DNA from: Bacteroidales bacterium
Lineage (GTDB): Bacteria; Bacteroidota; Bacteroidia; Bacteroidales; F082
Assembly (NCBI GenBank): GCA_028704385.1
Contig: JAQVLA010000002.1
Location: forward strand, 1-64,000
DNA: 64,000 nt
Direction of reading: 5' to 3'
A program made the translations under genes and the position numbers. The notes under the pieces are model-generated. The model ran no database searches, was not told the origin of the DNA, and worked only from the letters and a program-made list of their open reading frames with translations. Shown here in pieces: positions 26,214 through 36,709 of this stretch (the first letter of the stretch is position 1; every line of letters starts with the position of its first letter).

Positions 26214-28684
26214 GGTTTGATTTGTTTAGCTTCATCCATTGTGATGCGTTTTCCGTTGTGATAAGGCACGATAAAACAATCTGCAAAACCAGCAGCCAGA
26301 ATCTGATTTTTAAGTGATTCGGCTGCTGACAGATATTGTCGGTCACCAATTTCGTAGCGGTAAATTCCTTTCGCTGGCTGCACATAAAAGCGGGCATCGG
26401 GAATAATGGCCTTTAATACAGCAAAATAACTCTCAGGCTCGAAGTAAGCCGAAGTTGCCATGAGCTGAACCCGATACACCAATGCCACATCGGACGCTTT
26501 GTAAGTATTTTGGGAAATTACGGGTTTAAAATCAGTTCCTGTTACGGTAAAAGTGGTTCTGCGATTGGCCTGATGCTCTGCTTCGGATTTAGCATTAGGA
26601 AAGATGGGATTTGTTTTGCCAAAACCTCTCGACACCAGCCGTGCCGGATCGATACCGTTTGCAACCAAATAGTTAACAACGGATGCGGCGCGGCTTTCAG
26701 AAAGTTTATCGTTGTAGGAATGGCTGCCGCGGGTGTCGGTATGGGCATTGATTTGCACAATCACGTTAGGCGTTTCGCGCAGCATCGAAACCAGTTTGTT
26801 CAGCTCCAGTTTTGAGCTTTCACGTAAAGTGGCCTTATCAAAATCATAATATATATTGTTGATTACCACCTCTTTCTTTTCCTGTATGGCAACCAGTTCA
26901 AAATCCATATCCACTCCATTTTGTTTATTTAGGAGCAGTGGTTTGCGGGCTTCCGGAATCCTGCAAACGCGCGATTCGCTGAAATAGCCTTTTTTGGTCA
27001 CTTTCACAGTATAAACATGATTCGGTTTTAAGGAATCAAAACGGTATTCACCCTGCGAATTAGTGAACGTTTCCAGGTAAAAGCCACCCGGGCCATTGAT
27101 CATCACCCTTTCGGAAGCCATTGTTTTTCGACTTTCCTTGTCAATCACATTCCCACTAATGGCAGCAGGATAGGTTAACAAAGCCAACGTAAAATTCTGC
27201 CGTATCAAATGCGTTGTGTCGGCGATTTTCTGATAACGTTTTTCAGGAAAATAGCCCGGCTTTTCTGCATGAATTTCCAGGCTGCTTCCTATAGAAATAC
27301 TTGTTCTGTAGAATCCGCCCGAATCAGTTTTAATAATGTTTTTACTCAGGCCATTCTCCAGAATTTTTATGTCCACATCTGCCAGCAGCTTTGCGGAATT
27401 TTCTTCTTTTACTTCTCCTTCGAGGATAGCCCGCAGCGGAAAAGCTTCAAAAGTGTAGATGTCGTCATTTGTATTGCCTTTGCGGTTTGAGCTCAGCCAA
27501 CCCTGAATGCTGCCCGTTTTCAAAGTAAGATAAAAATCGTCTCCCTGACTATTGAAGGGAAAATCCAACAGCAGAGGCTTTTGTGCTTGTTCATCATTCA
27601 GTCGGGCGGCATACAGATCCAAACCTCCATAGCCCGAATAACGCTCAGCAGCATACAGCATCAAGCTATCACCAATAGCCGTCGGGAATAGCTCATCGCC
27701 AGATGCATTGACTTTTGGCCCCATATTGATAGCAAGACCAAAGCCACCATCTTCACGCAAACTGATTCGGTATATATCTTTGCCGCCATAACCTCCCGAC
27801 ATGTCCGAAACAAAATAAAGCATCTTGCTGTCCTCCCGAACAAACGGATGGCCATAATGCACATTTTTTTGCATAAAAGGTGCTGGTTTTGGCTTACCGA
27901 TCTTGCCGGTTACCGGATCAACGGAAGCCATCAATATGGTACAGCGTTTCTTATTGTTATAACATCTGGTATAAAAAATCCTTTGCTGAAAGTGATCAAT
28001 GGCAGGTGTGCCGATATTGCGACCTCTTAAAGAAACAAACTCATCTGGCTGCTCAAAATCGCCAAACTGATTTTGGCTAAATTCAAGAATTCCTGAATAA
28101 TATTCCGAAGTTCTTCCATCAATATTTTTCTGCTGACCACCAGGACGGCTGCTCGACACCAGAAGTTTGTCCTGATTCCAAAGAGCTGTATAATCACTAA
28201 AGGGAGTATTTACGATCTGTAATTCTTCAAAAGGAAAGTCAATTTGACCGGACTGTCGTTGCCAGCGATCAATCATGGCCAGCATATCGTTCAACTGACG
28301 TGAATAAGGTTGTTTTTTGAGTGCTTGGGTTATTGTATTTTTAGCTGCTTCCGGCTGATTTAATTTCAGTTGGACGGAAGCTTTCAGCAGAAGCCATTCC
28401 ACCGATGGCTGGTCACTTTCAACGGCATCTTTAAGCCAAACTTCTGCTTCTTTGAGTTGATTCATCTGCGCATAAGCCTCCCCCAACTGATAGGCGATTT
28501 GTTGTCTTAAGGTGGCCTCCTTTTCCTGATCAAATGCTTTTTTCCAAAGCTTTACGGCACCAGCAAAGTCTTTGGATTGATACTTTTTCTGTGCTTGTTT
28601 CAATACACGTGATGACTGGCCGTTCGCTGTGTCCCAGCTTAACAGAATCAAAGAGAGCAATAGGATCACATAGATGTTTCTCAT
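26210..28684 (-). CDS. TPR-PD40-regulatory-OmpA protein with SPOR-like tail (PorE-like layout)
   Basis: This 824-aa exported protein has several parts: a signal peptide (1-22), TPR-like helices (about 25-150) and PD40/WD40-like propeller repeats (about 155-435, for example RIFYTRCYN and KMLYFVSDMSGGYGGKDIYR). Two carboxypeptidase-regulatory domains follow (about 440-625) and an OmpA peptidoglycan-binding domain (about 640-755, YYDFDKATLR, INAHTDTRGSHSYND, SRGFGKTNP). The last 70 residues (VYRVQL ... YRYEIGDRQYLS ... AGFADCFIVPY) look like a SPOR fold. The order resembles PorE, a T9SS component that tethers the machine to peptidoglycan. It overlaps both neighbours by 4 bp. Confidence 0.88.
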   Translation of the reverse strand: MRNIYVILLLSLILLSWDTANGQSSRVLKQAQKKYQSKDFAGAVKLWKKAFDQEKEATLRQQIAYQLGEAYAQMNQLKEAEVWLKDAVESDQPSVEWLLLKASVQLKLNQPEAAKNTITQALKKQPYSRQLNDMLAMIDRWQRQSGQIDFPFEELQIVNTPFSDYTALWNQDKLLVSSSRPGGQQKNIDGRTSEYYSGILEFSQNQFGDFEQPDEFVSLRGRNIGTPAIDHFQQRIFYTRCYNNKKRCTILMASVDPVTGKIGKPKPAPFMQKNVHYGHPFVREDSKMLYFVSDMSGGYGGKDIYRISLREDGGFGLAINMGPKVNASGDELFPTAIGDSLMLYAAERYSGYGGLDLYAARLNDEQAQKPLLLDFPFNSQGDDFYLTLKTGSIQGWLSSNRKGNTNDDIYTFEAFPLRAILEGEVKEENSAKLLADVDIKILENGLSKNIIKTDSGGFYRTSISIGSSLEIHAEKPGYFPEKRYQKIADTTHLIRQNFTLALLTYPAAISGNVIDKESRKTMASERVMINGPGGFYLETFTNSQGEYRFDSLKPNHVYTVKVTKKGYFSESRVCRIPEARKPLLLNKQNGVDMDFELVAIQEKKEVVINNIYYDFDKATLRESSKLELNKLVSMLRETPNVIVQINAHTDTRGSHSYNDKLSESRAASVVNYLVANGIDPARLVSRGFGKTNPIFPNAKSEAEHQANRRTTFTVTGTDFKPVISQNTYKASDVALVYRVQLMATSAYFEPESYFAVLKAIIPDARFYVQPAKGIYRYEIGDRQYLSAAESLKNQILAAGFADCFIVPYHNGKRITMDEAKQIKP

Positions 28685-31600
28685 TCTATTACAAGTGTTA
28701 CAGAACCTTTCTCTGTTCTGATTAAAACCCCGTTTGCATCCCTGATTTCCTGCAAAAAATAATAGGTTCCGGGTGCAACCATACTGCCTTTGTAGCGTCC
28801 GTCCCAGCCTTCATCGCCACCGAATAATTCTACACCCCATCGACTAAACACCCTGATGAAATCTCCTTTTCTGAATACGTCATTAATGCCATCGCCATTG
28901 GGTGAAAAGGCATTTGATTCGTTGTTGGTCTCCACAAAAATGGCAGCTTCCGAAACACATCCTTCCGCTGTTATTGCCTGCACAGCAACAGTATCAACGG
29001 GTAAATCAATGCCTGCGTAGGTGAAGCTGCCCGAAGCACCAGATTGCAGCAACATTGATCCCGAAGAAAAAGTGTATTCCAGAAAAGTGTCTGGTTGTAC
29101 GGTAACTGATCGCTCTTCCGCATTAAGAATAAGTTCAATTTGTGGACGAGGATTAACTTGAAGTTGTATGGTGGCGGAATCCATGCATCCAAGGCTATTG
29201 GTGCCGGTTACCAGAAACTCCATATTTTCGACAGCGGGTAAAGTTATTTGATCAGAGGTCAGCACCGGATCCAATAACCATTCATAAGCATCAGCACCTG
29301 AAGCACTTAAAATGAATGCGTCATTTTCGCAGGCTGTAGTTTCGCCTGCAATATGCAGTTGCGGTGACGGATCAATCACCGCTGAAACGAACCCTCGCAT
29401 AGGTTGAGCACAGGATTCGTTATAGAAACCGGCTACAACTCGATAAGCACCGGTAACGGAAGGTGAGCCAAAACCGATAGCACTTCCGGTTCCATAAATC
29501 ATTTCAATAGGAGTTTCACCTTCATTTAATAAAGTATAATCTACACCAGCTTCAGAACCGGATAGATAAAGGCCGTTACCAGACTCATTGTCGCACCAGC
29601 GTCCTCCACCAAGCAGGTCGTACTGACGGGCTTTGGCTGTTTGTTTCACTTCAACCAAACCATCCATCAGTTGCACACAATTTTCCTGACTTTGGGCGAG
29701 GACATGATAATTTCCCTGAGCAAATCGTGGCCCAAAATGGAGTGTGTTTCCAGTGCCATTTTTGGTTAATCCTGTAAAAAGTCCGTTAAGATATAGTTTA
29801 TAGGCTACAGTTGTTTCACTGTCGTTAAGATATACATCAGGAGGCAACTGGCTATCACAAAATAGGCCTCCTCCATCCAATGTAAATACCTGAGGCAGGC
29901 TGTTCATCCGCACCAAAACAGAATCTTTGGCTTGTTGATCGCCCGATTCAACAACAATTTTGTACCAGGTATCTTCGGTGGGATAATCCACCAACTGCCA
30001 AGCTGAATTGGGAAGTAATTGTCCGTTGATGAACCATTGGCTGATATAATTTCCTTCGCCACCGGATGGCAAGGCATTGATTTGTAGAGGTTTGCCAGGA
30101 CAAACAAATGCGGCATTGGCATGTAAACTCACACTGAGAATGCCTCCGGTAACGAAAACACTCAGCTGATCACTTGCCTGGCATAAGGTGAGATTATCAG
30201 TAACAAATACTTCAAAGAAAACACTTTGTTGCAAGGGCAAAGTGGCTGTGGCAGCTGCATCGGGATTTGTTACAAGCGATTCGGGCTGCCATTGTAAAGC
30301 ATAATCTCCGGAGCCATCGCTGACAACTGCTTGCAGATTTGCAGATGTTCCGCGGGGAATAAATATATCCTCACCTGCATTGAGCTGAGGAATCCTATTT
30401 CTGACGATCACAGCAGCACCAGCCATTGCCTTGCGGCATGGAAAACCTGAACGATAAGCTTCAACGGTATAAATACCTGTCATGCCTTGTTGGCCAAAAG
30501 AGATTGTTGTGCCGGTTCCCTGAGCAGTAAAAAGCAATTGTCCTCCCCTGAACAACTCATACTGAACACCGATTTCCGAGCCGGATAATCCAACATCAGG
30601 AGCTTCTGATCCGACACAATAGTATCCTCCTCCGGTAAGCGCAAATTGCATAATTTCAGATGCCACAGCTACATAAACGGAATCGGTTGTTGTGTTTTCA
30701 CCGTCAGAAACAGAGAGAAAAATCCAGCTGTTTTGAAACAAATCAACAGCAAGCTGTGCTTCGTTTCCCAGCACTTCATTTTCAGTATTGGTCCACCTAA
30801 AGGTATAAGTGCCCGAACCTCCGCTGGGAAGTGCCAATGCCTTAAAGATTTGTCCCTCACAGAGCTGACTCTGGTTGGTCAGGATTCGTGCCCTGAGAGG
30901 TCCTCCTTCCACAAAGATGATCACTGTATCTTGTTCAGATATGCATTCCGACAACAAATCTGTTGCTGAGGCGAAATAGACAGTGGTCTGATCCAAAGCA
31001 GTTGTTGTGGTATAGGCACTTTCCGGAAATTCAACGAGCCAGTCGGGATACCACTGATACGAATACTCACCCGATCCTCCGACAGCTTCCATATTTAGAG
31101 CTGCTGACTCACCAATTTGTATGATTTGATCTGAACCGGCAAAAACCGCTGGTAAAGCTGAGATTTCAATTTCAGCCGTTCCGTTCATCAGCGAAGTACA
31201 TTTTGAAAGCGCATAGGAGGCATTAATTTGATAATTGCCAGATCCTTCAACAGCTTCAAAATACAGTGCAAAGCCATTTCCGCTGAGGGAATAATCTGTT
31301 TCAAAACCATTGTGCAGCAGGGTGTACACAACTCCTGTTTCGGAACCTGAAAGTTGAATTTGTGGGAGATCGAAACCATTACAGGCTTGTCCACCTCCAA
31401 GAACGTCAAAAAGTTTTGGCTGGTCAAGCGGTGAAATTAAAACGGAATCTTTAAGGGTTTGCTCATTTTCTGTCAGATAGAAAATATACCAAGTAGCTTC
31501 AAGAGGATAAACCACTGGATTGATCGTAGCAGATTCGAATCCGGTGGGATTGGATGTCCAGGAGTAGGTATAATCGCCGATGCCACCACCGGGCAATGCA

Positions 31601-34600
31601 AAAAGATAAACGGCCTCGCCCGGACATGACACAGGGGTGTGATATAGCGAGAGTGTGAGTGAACCACCGGTTACAAAAACAGTAGCATAATCTGTCGAAC
31701 TGCCACAGGCAGGGTTTGAAGCTTGCAGAGCAAACAAAGTTGTATTGACTAAAGGAGTGGTTGTGGGCTGTATAGCATCCGGATTGAGCAGTTGGGCAGC
31801 AGGATTCCAATTAAAAGTTGTGGCCGGATCGCCAATAAGGCTTCCTTCCAGGGTAACCTGTTCATTTTGTCCAATCCACTTATCCGGCCCGGCATTTATT
31901 AAAGGAGCCGTTGCTTGTAAGATGAATGCCTCTCCATTCATCATTTTTTGACAGCCTTCTGCATTAACTGCCATAACTGTGTAACTTCCGGGCTGATCAT
32001 ATCCGCCAAACTGAAGAACTGATCCTGTTCCAAATAATTCCAGCATTAAGATATCTTCATAAAAAAGCCTGTAATGAATACCAGACTCACTACCATCCAG
32101 AATAACCTGTTGGATTTGGTCTGTTTCACAAATTTGACCACCACCAAAAACCGTAAATGTTTGAGGAGGCTGTGATACTGAAATAAAAATACTATCCGAT
32201 GCAGTTTGTTGCCCGTCATAAACAGTAACCTTGTACCAGGCAGAGGCTGTTGGCGTAACCACAGGCTGCACCTCGCCTGAATAGAATCCTGCCGGAACAG
32301 AAGTCCAGCTGTAATAATAGTTTGCAGTGCCTCCTGTTGCCAGCGCATGAAGATCAACATTTGAGCCCTGACAAACTAGCTGTTGGTTTGCTGATGCCGT
32401 CACCTGCAATGTGCTACCCTGAACGAATACCTGTACCTGATCGGTTTGCGACTGGCATCCACTTTGGTTGTCTGTTACACTCAAATTAAAAATCGTATTC
32501 TGACTTAAGGGTGCCGTGAGTGTTTGTTGCAAATCAGGGTTTTCAACCATTGATTCGGGGGACCATTCAAATGTATAACTACCTGATCCTTGCGATACTT
32601 CGGCATTTAAATTAGTCGTTGTACCCATTTGAATTGTGCGATCATATCCGGCAAAGCCAATGGGAGTATTCCTGGCTATAACTTCAACATTTCCGGGCAT
32701 CATCTTGTTGCAAAGCTGCTGTTGCGATAAAGCATCAATTTGATAAATTCCTTCAATAGTTTGATCGGCAAATGTTATTGGCTGTCCGTTCCCGATACGA
32801 ACCTGACCCGTATTAGTTCCGTTTCTGTAAAGTGTGTAAAAGACATCATTTTCTGAGCCTGTCAGAATTACATCAACACCTTGACTGCCAGCACAATAAC
32901 TACCGCCACCATCCAAAGTAAAGGCTTGTGGCAAAGGCCGAACTTCAATAAAAAGTGAATCGCTGAGTACCGTAAAACCATCTGTAAGGGTGAGGATCAA
33001 CCAGCTCGAATTTGTTAAAGTAACCAGAGGATTTGAAATTAGAGCATTCACACCTGGAGGATTTGATTGCCATTGATACACATAATTTCCTGAACCACCT
33101 GTAGGTAATGCCTGCAACTGCACAGATTCGCCGGAACAAATACTGTATTGATCGGCTTGTAATGTCAGTCCAATTTCTCCACCGGTGACAAAGACCACCG
33201 TTTGTGCAGCATTACTATAACAGCCGGTATTCATATCGGTTGTAGTTACCTCAAAAAGCGTGGTTTCGAAAAGCGCCAAAGTAGCCGGATTTTGCTGATT
33301 TGGATTTATGAGCTTATTTAAAGGTGTCCAGCTAAACTGATAATTTCCTGAACCCCCCTGGACTACGGACGAAAGTGTAGTTTGATTTCCGCTTGAGATG
33401 TACTGATTGGCACCGGCTGTTAAAACGGGAGGCGAAATCATGCTTACCGATAAATAGCCATTCATTATTTGTGAACAATTGCCGGAAGACAACTGCACTT
33501 TGATATGATAATTTCCAGTACCATAAGTACCAAATTCAATTGCCTGACCTGTTCCTGGTTTTTCTGCCACTACCACATTATCATTTCGAATCAATTGATA
33601 AATCGCACCATTTTCGGAACCGTTAAGGCCAATTTCAACACCTGCTTCATTGGCACAATAGCTTTCATCTCCTGTGATACTAAATTGTGCCGGAACAGGA
33701 TTAACCTGAATACTTACAGATTTTTGTATCGTTTGCTGTCCGTCGTTGAGCGTTACGATATAGGTTGTAGAGATAACCGGACTGACTACAATTTGTGCGT
33801 TAGTTGAGTGGATGCCTTCGGGCAGTGAAGTCCATTGATAGGAATAATTGCCGGTGCCTCCTCCCGCAATAGCAGAAAGTTGCACCTGATCGCCCGGACA
33901 GATTTGTGTTTGACTTGCAACCAACTCCAGTTCCAGTTGCCCGTCTGTAATATACACAATCATAGTGTCCGGAATAGCTTTGCATCCATTTTGATTATCA
34001 GTGGCATTGATGATAAACTGCCGCGATTGAAACAGAGGTATGGTTTGGGTAGATGACCAATCGGGCTGTTGCACATAAGCCTGTGGATTCCAATTGTAAC
34101 TGTAATTACCGGAACCACCTGTTGCCGATGCATTCAAACTGGCTATTTCACCTCTTTGGATAAACTGATTGCTGCCTGCAAAAACATTCGGGGCATTTTC
34201 TTCAGTAATCTGAACCTGACTTGTTATCTGTGTGAAGCATCCAGTGGATTGATTAGCAGCAGTTACGGTATATATTCCGCTGCTTGCAAATCGTCCGAAA
34301 CTGCTTATATAACCATTTCCAATGATTTCGGCACCGGTAAAAGCTCCATTGGCAAATAATTGGTAAACGACACCTGGTTCGGTTTCAAGAAGAAAAATTT
34401 CCGGAGCTTCCTCTCCCGGACAATAAGAACCTCCTCCGCCAAGCTGTTGTTGCAGAGGCAAAGGATTTATCGTCACATCTGTTACACCCTCCATCAGAAT
34501 GCTACAGGATGTAAAACCATTGATTGCCAACACACTATATTGCCCTTCTTGCGTGACCGATCCAAACGAAATGGCCTCATTATTTCCTTCAATCACATTT

Positions 34601-35361
34601 CCTGTTTGATTTTCATTCCTGAGAAGTTGATAGCTAATACCTGTTTCCGAATCAGCCAGTCCTATCTCAACACCGGTATCTTCGCTGCAGTAACTTCCTC
34701 CGCCAGTAATTTGCTGGACGACCGGAGTTGGATCAACAAACAATCTTGCATTTACACTCGTATCCGGACAACTTACATTATTTACAATACATCGGTATCG
34801 AAAGCCATTCATTCCAGTCGTTGTAAAAACCTCAAGTATATTTGTATTTGTGCCTTGATAAAACGCATTATCTTGCAGATGAACCCAACCCTGGCCAATA
34901 TTTTCCTGCCAACTGAAAGCTGTACCATTTATTGCCTGAACCGCAAAAACTGCTGTTTCATTTTTACATACCCTTGTATCAGCTGGATGAGCAGTTAATA
35001 TGGGAGGTTCGTAAACTCCCAAAGAGGCAGGTTCAGAAACATCCTGCAAAGCTTCGGCATCGAACACCATACAGCGATATTGGTAGCCATTTAATCCAAG
35101 GTTTGCATCTGATATTGTTAGTAATGGGGTATTATATCCGGAAGCGTAGTCTATGGATTCATTGATATTATACCATCCAACGCCATCATTTTCCTGCCAT
35201 TGATAAGCGGCTGTGTTTAAGGCTACTACTCTAAAGTTGGCACTGGCATCTACACATATGGCGGTATCTGCAGGATGACCAACAACAATTGCTTGCGCCC
35301 TAATGCCATAGGACATTATCCATGCCATAATAAATAATACGATCTTAACTCCTGAACGCAT
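28681..35361 (-). CDS. Giant Ig/PKD-repeat surface protein with T9SS type B sorting tail
   Basis: This 2226-aa protein has a signal peptide (1-23) and a type B (gliding-motility-associated) C-terminal domain, seen in AFSPNGDGINDVFRKGDFI, then RVFSRWGVELF and TYYFLQEIRD. Between them are about 21 beta modules in three classes. Nine are of the GGGSYC...GVxYxLxRNG kind, six of the NAGxxQxIxxGxxxxLxA...WxP kind, and six of the xICxGExVQLxALPxGGSGNYxYxW kind. The last two classes alternate with the first in units of about 230 residues. Such proteins are exported by T9SS and act as adhesins or surface layers, though no binding target can be read here. It is first in an operon with the OmpA-like and PorP genes, which are its likely secretion partners. 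Confidence 0.9.
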   Translation of the reverse strand: MRSGVKIVLFIMAWIMSYGIRAQAIVVGHPADTAICVDASANFRVVALNTAAYQWQENDGVGWYNINESIDYASGYNTPLLTISDANLGLNGYQYRCMVFDAEALQDVSEPASLGVYEPPILTAHPADTRVCKNETAVFAVQAINGTAFSWQENIGQGWVHLQDNAFYQGTNTNILEVFTTTGMNGFRYRCIVNNVSCPDTSVNARLFVDPTPVVQQITGGGSYCSEDTGVEIGLADSETGISYQLLRNENQTGNVIEGNNEAISFGSVTQEGQYSVLAINGFTSCSILMEGVTDVTINPLPLQQQLGGGGSYCPGEEAPEIFLLETEPGVVYQLFANGAFTGAEIIGNGYISSFGRFASSGIYTVTAANQSTGCFTQITSQVQITEENAPNVFAGSNQFIQRGEIASLNASATGGSGNYSYNWNPQAYVQQPDWSSTQTIPLFQSRQFIINATDNQNGCKAIPDTMIVYITDGQLELELVASQTQICPGDQVQLSAIAGGGTGNYSYQWTSLPEGIHSTNAQIVVSPVISTTYIVTLNDGQQTIQKSVSIQVNPVPAQFSITGDESYCANEAGVEIGLNGSENGAIYQLIRNDNVVVAEKPGTGQAIEFGTYGTGNYHIKVQLSSGNCSQIMNGYLSVSMISPPVLTAGANQYISSGNQTTLSSVVQGGSGNYQFSWTPLNKLINPNQQNPATLALFETTLFEVTTTDMNTGCYSNAAQTVVFVTGGEIGLTLQADQYSICSGESVQLQALPTGGSGNYVYQWQSNPPGVNALISNPLVTLTNSSWLILTLTDGFTVLSDSLFIEVRPLPQAFTLDGGGSYCAGSQGVDVILTGSENDVFYTLYRNGTNTGQVRIGNGQPITFADQTIEGIYQIDALSQQQLCNKMMPGNVEVIARNTPIGFAGYDRTIQMGTTTNLNAEVSQGSGSYTFEWSPESMVENPDLQQTLTAPLSQNTIFNLSVTDNQSGCQSQTDQVQVFVQGSTLQVTASANQQLVCQGSNVDLHALATGGTANYYYSWTSVPAGFYSGEVQPVVTPTASAWYKVTVYDGQQTASDSIFISVSQPPQTFTVFGGGQICETDQIQQVILDGSESGIHYRLFYEDILMLELFGTGSVLQFGGYDQPGSYTVMAVNAEGCQKMMNGEAFILQATAPLINAGPDKWIGQNEQVTLEGSLIGDPATTFNWNPAAQLLNPDAIQPTTTPLVNTTLFALQASNPACGSSTDYATVFVTGGSLTLSLYHTPVSCPGEAVYLFALPGGGIGDYTYSWTSNPTGFESATINPVVYPLEATWYIFYLTENEQTLKDSVLISPLDQPKLFDVLGGGQACNGFDLPQIQLSGSETGVVYTLLHNGFETDYSLSGNGFALYFEAVEGSGNYQINASYALSKCTSLMNGTAEIEISALPAVFAGSDQIIQIGESAALNMEAVGGSGEYSYQWYPDWLVEFPESAYTTTTALDQTTVYFASATDLLSECISEQDTVIIFVEGGPLRARILTNQSQLCEGQIFKALALPSGGSGTYTFRWTNTENEVLGNEAQLAVDLFQNSWIFLSVSDGENTTTDSVYVAVASEIMQFALTGGGYYCVGSEAPDVGLSGSEIGVQYELFRGGQLLFTAQGTGTTISFGQQGMTGIYTVEAYRSGFPCRKAMAGAAVIVRNRIPQLNAGEDIFIPRGTSANLQAVVSDGSGDYALQWQPESLVTNPDAAATATLPLQQSVFFEVFVTDNLTLCQASDQLSVFVTGGILSVSLHANAAFVCPGKPLQINALPSGGEGNYISQWFINGQLLPNSAWQLVDYPTEDTWYKIVVESGDQQAKDSVLVRMNSLPQVFTLDGGGLFCDSQLPPDVYLNDSETTVAYKLYLNGLFTGLTKNGTGNTLHFGPRFAQGNYHVLAQSQENCVQLMDGLVEVKQTAKARQYDLLGGGRWCDNESGNGLYLSGSEAGVDYTLLNEGETPIEMIYGTGSAIGFGSPSVTGAYRVVAGFYNESCAQPMRGFVSAVIDPSPQLHIAGETTACENDAFILSASGADAYEWLLDPVLTSDQITLPAVENMEFLVTGTNSLGCMDSATIQLQVNPRPQIELILNAEERSVTVQPDTFLEYTFSSGSMLLQSGASGSFTYAGIDLPVDTVAVQAITAEGCVSEAAIFVETNNESNAFSPNGDGINDVFRKGDFIRVFSRWGVELFGGDEGWDGRYKGSMVAPGTYYFLQEIRDANGVLIRTEKGSVTLVIE

Positions 35362-35653
35362 TGGTTGATTATAAGATCCGGTTTATCACAATACAATCTG
35401 TTGGCTGTATCAATTGCCGGATTTTATTTATTGATCTCGGTTTTAGAAAGCTTTTACAGTGTAAAAATATATGAATATGATTAAAAGAAATAGTTTTTTT
35501 AATGTAGTTTTTAACACCCTGTTGTTAAAAAACATGTATAATTTTTAGTTTTCGGTTTCAGGGTAAGTGCATTTAGTTATGAAGTGGGGTTTATATTACA
35601 ATACATATTAATATAACCATATAATTTAGAATGAATTTGAATAATTTGTTTCT
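35362..35653. other. Divergent gap upstream of the giant repeat gene and the DHOD-like gene
   Basis: The stretch is AT-rich with no gene. No exact TAnnTTTG is found for the minus-strand operon. The plus-strand promoter lies just beyond, at 35654. Confidence 0.4.
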
Positions 35654-35712
35654 TAGCTTTGCAGAGATAAAGAAAGGTGAAATGATACTGCAATAACCCA
35701 AAGTAATGGAGG
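35654..35712 (+). promoter_or_regulatory. -7 element and strong Shine-Dalgarno of the DHOD-like gene
   Basis: TAGCTTTG at 35654-35661 fits the Bacteroidota -7 consensus. GGAGG at 35708-35712 stands 4 bases before the ATG at 35717. Such a strong ribosome binding site is unusual in this window and supports the start. A TTTG at 35636 is too close for a standard -33 element. Confidence 0.5.
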
Positions 35713-35716
35713 AAAT

Positions 35717-36703
35717 ATGGTAAACCTGTCCACAACCTATATGGGCTTGAAACTAAAGAACCCGATCATTGTCGGGAGTTCTGGGCTCACTAATTCTGTC
35801 GAAAACATTAAGGAAGCCGCTGCTAACGGAGCTGCAGCTGTGGTTTTAAAATCACTCTTTGAGGAGCAGATTAAGCATAGTGCCAGTCATACGATTATTC
35901 AGGATACACACAGCAACTACTATCCCGAAGCGGAGGATTATATCCGCAATTATACCCGGCACAATGACGTGGATCGTTACTTAAATCTGATCCGTGATGC
36001 CAAGCAGGCTGTTGATATCCCGATCATTGCCAGCATCAATTGTGTGTCGGATCAGGAATGGATTGAGTTTGCTACAAAAATAGAAGAAGCCGGAGCCGAC
36101 GGGCTCGAACTCAATATGTTTATCCTACCCTCCGATCCTCACCACAACAGCGAATACAACGAAAATATCTATTTTGAAGTGCTGAGAAAATTGACCAAGC
36201 TGGTAAAGATCCCGGTGTCTTTAAAGATTAGTTATTATTTTTCGAGTTTGTCGAAAATGGTATTAAGGCTCTCCTGGACAGGTATTTCTGGTTTGGTGTT
36301 TTTTAATCGTTTCTTTTCTCCGGATATTGATATTGACAAGTTTGAAATCAAAGCCAGCAGTGTTTTTAGTCATCCCGAAGAAATCGCCATTTCCTTGCGC
36401 TGGGTGGCTATGATGTCAACCAAAGTACATTGCGATATAGCAGCTTCCACCGGGATACACGATGGAAAAGCTGTGATCAAGCAACTTTTGGCCGGTGCCA
36501 GGGCGGTTCAAATTGCCTCGGTACTATACAAGAAAGGTTTTCAGGAAATCGGCATCATGCTCAACGAACTCGAAACCTGGATGACCAAACATAATTTTAA
36601 ATCCACGGATGATTTTATTGGCAGAATGAGCGTTAAAGAAGCCGACAATCCTGCTGCCTACGAGCGTGTACAGTTTATGAAGCACTTTAGCGGGATTGAG
36701 TAA
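35717..36703 (+). CDS. Dihydroorotate dehydrogenase-like flavoprotein
   Basis: This 328-aa TIM-barrel protein resembles class 1 dihydroorotate dehydrogenases. It shows KNPIIVGSSGLT at the N-terminus, PIIASINCVS, ADGLELNMF, PVSLKIS and the phosphate-binding AASTGIHDGKAVIKQLLAGA near the end, which would hold FMN. In Bacteroidota these DHOD-like proteins usually exist beside a genuine PyrD, and their substrate is not established. A role in pyrimidine synthesis should therefore not be assumed. A strong Shine-Dalgarno precedes the ATG, and the terminator extends into the convergent gene. Confidence 0.85.
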   Translation: MVNLSTTYMGLKLKNPIIVGSSGLTNSVENIKEAAANGAAAVVLKSLFEEQIKHSASHTIIQDTHSNYYPEAEDYIRNYTRHNDVDRYLNLIRDAKQAVDIPIIASINCVSDQEWIEFATKIEEAGADGLELNMFILPSDPHHNSEYNENIYFEVLRKLTKLVKIPVSLKISYYFSSLSKMVLRLSWTGISGLVFFNRFFSPDIDIDKFEIKASSVFSHPEEIAISLRWVAMMSTKVHCDIAASTGIHDGKAVIKQLLAGARAVQIASVLYKKGFQEIGIMLNELETWMTKHNFKSTDDFIGRMSVKEADNPAAYERVQFMKHFSGIE

Positions 36704-36709
36704 AACAGT

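Noticed and set aside
28681-35361. Repeats in the giant gene as a possible CRISPR or DNA repeat array
   Set aside because: The periodicity is at protein level with diverged codons; there are no identical short repeats with unique spacers.
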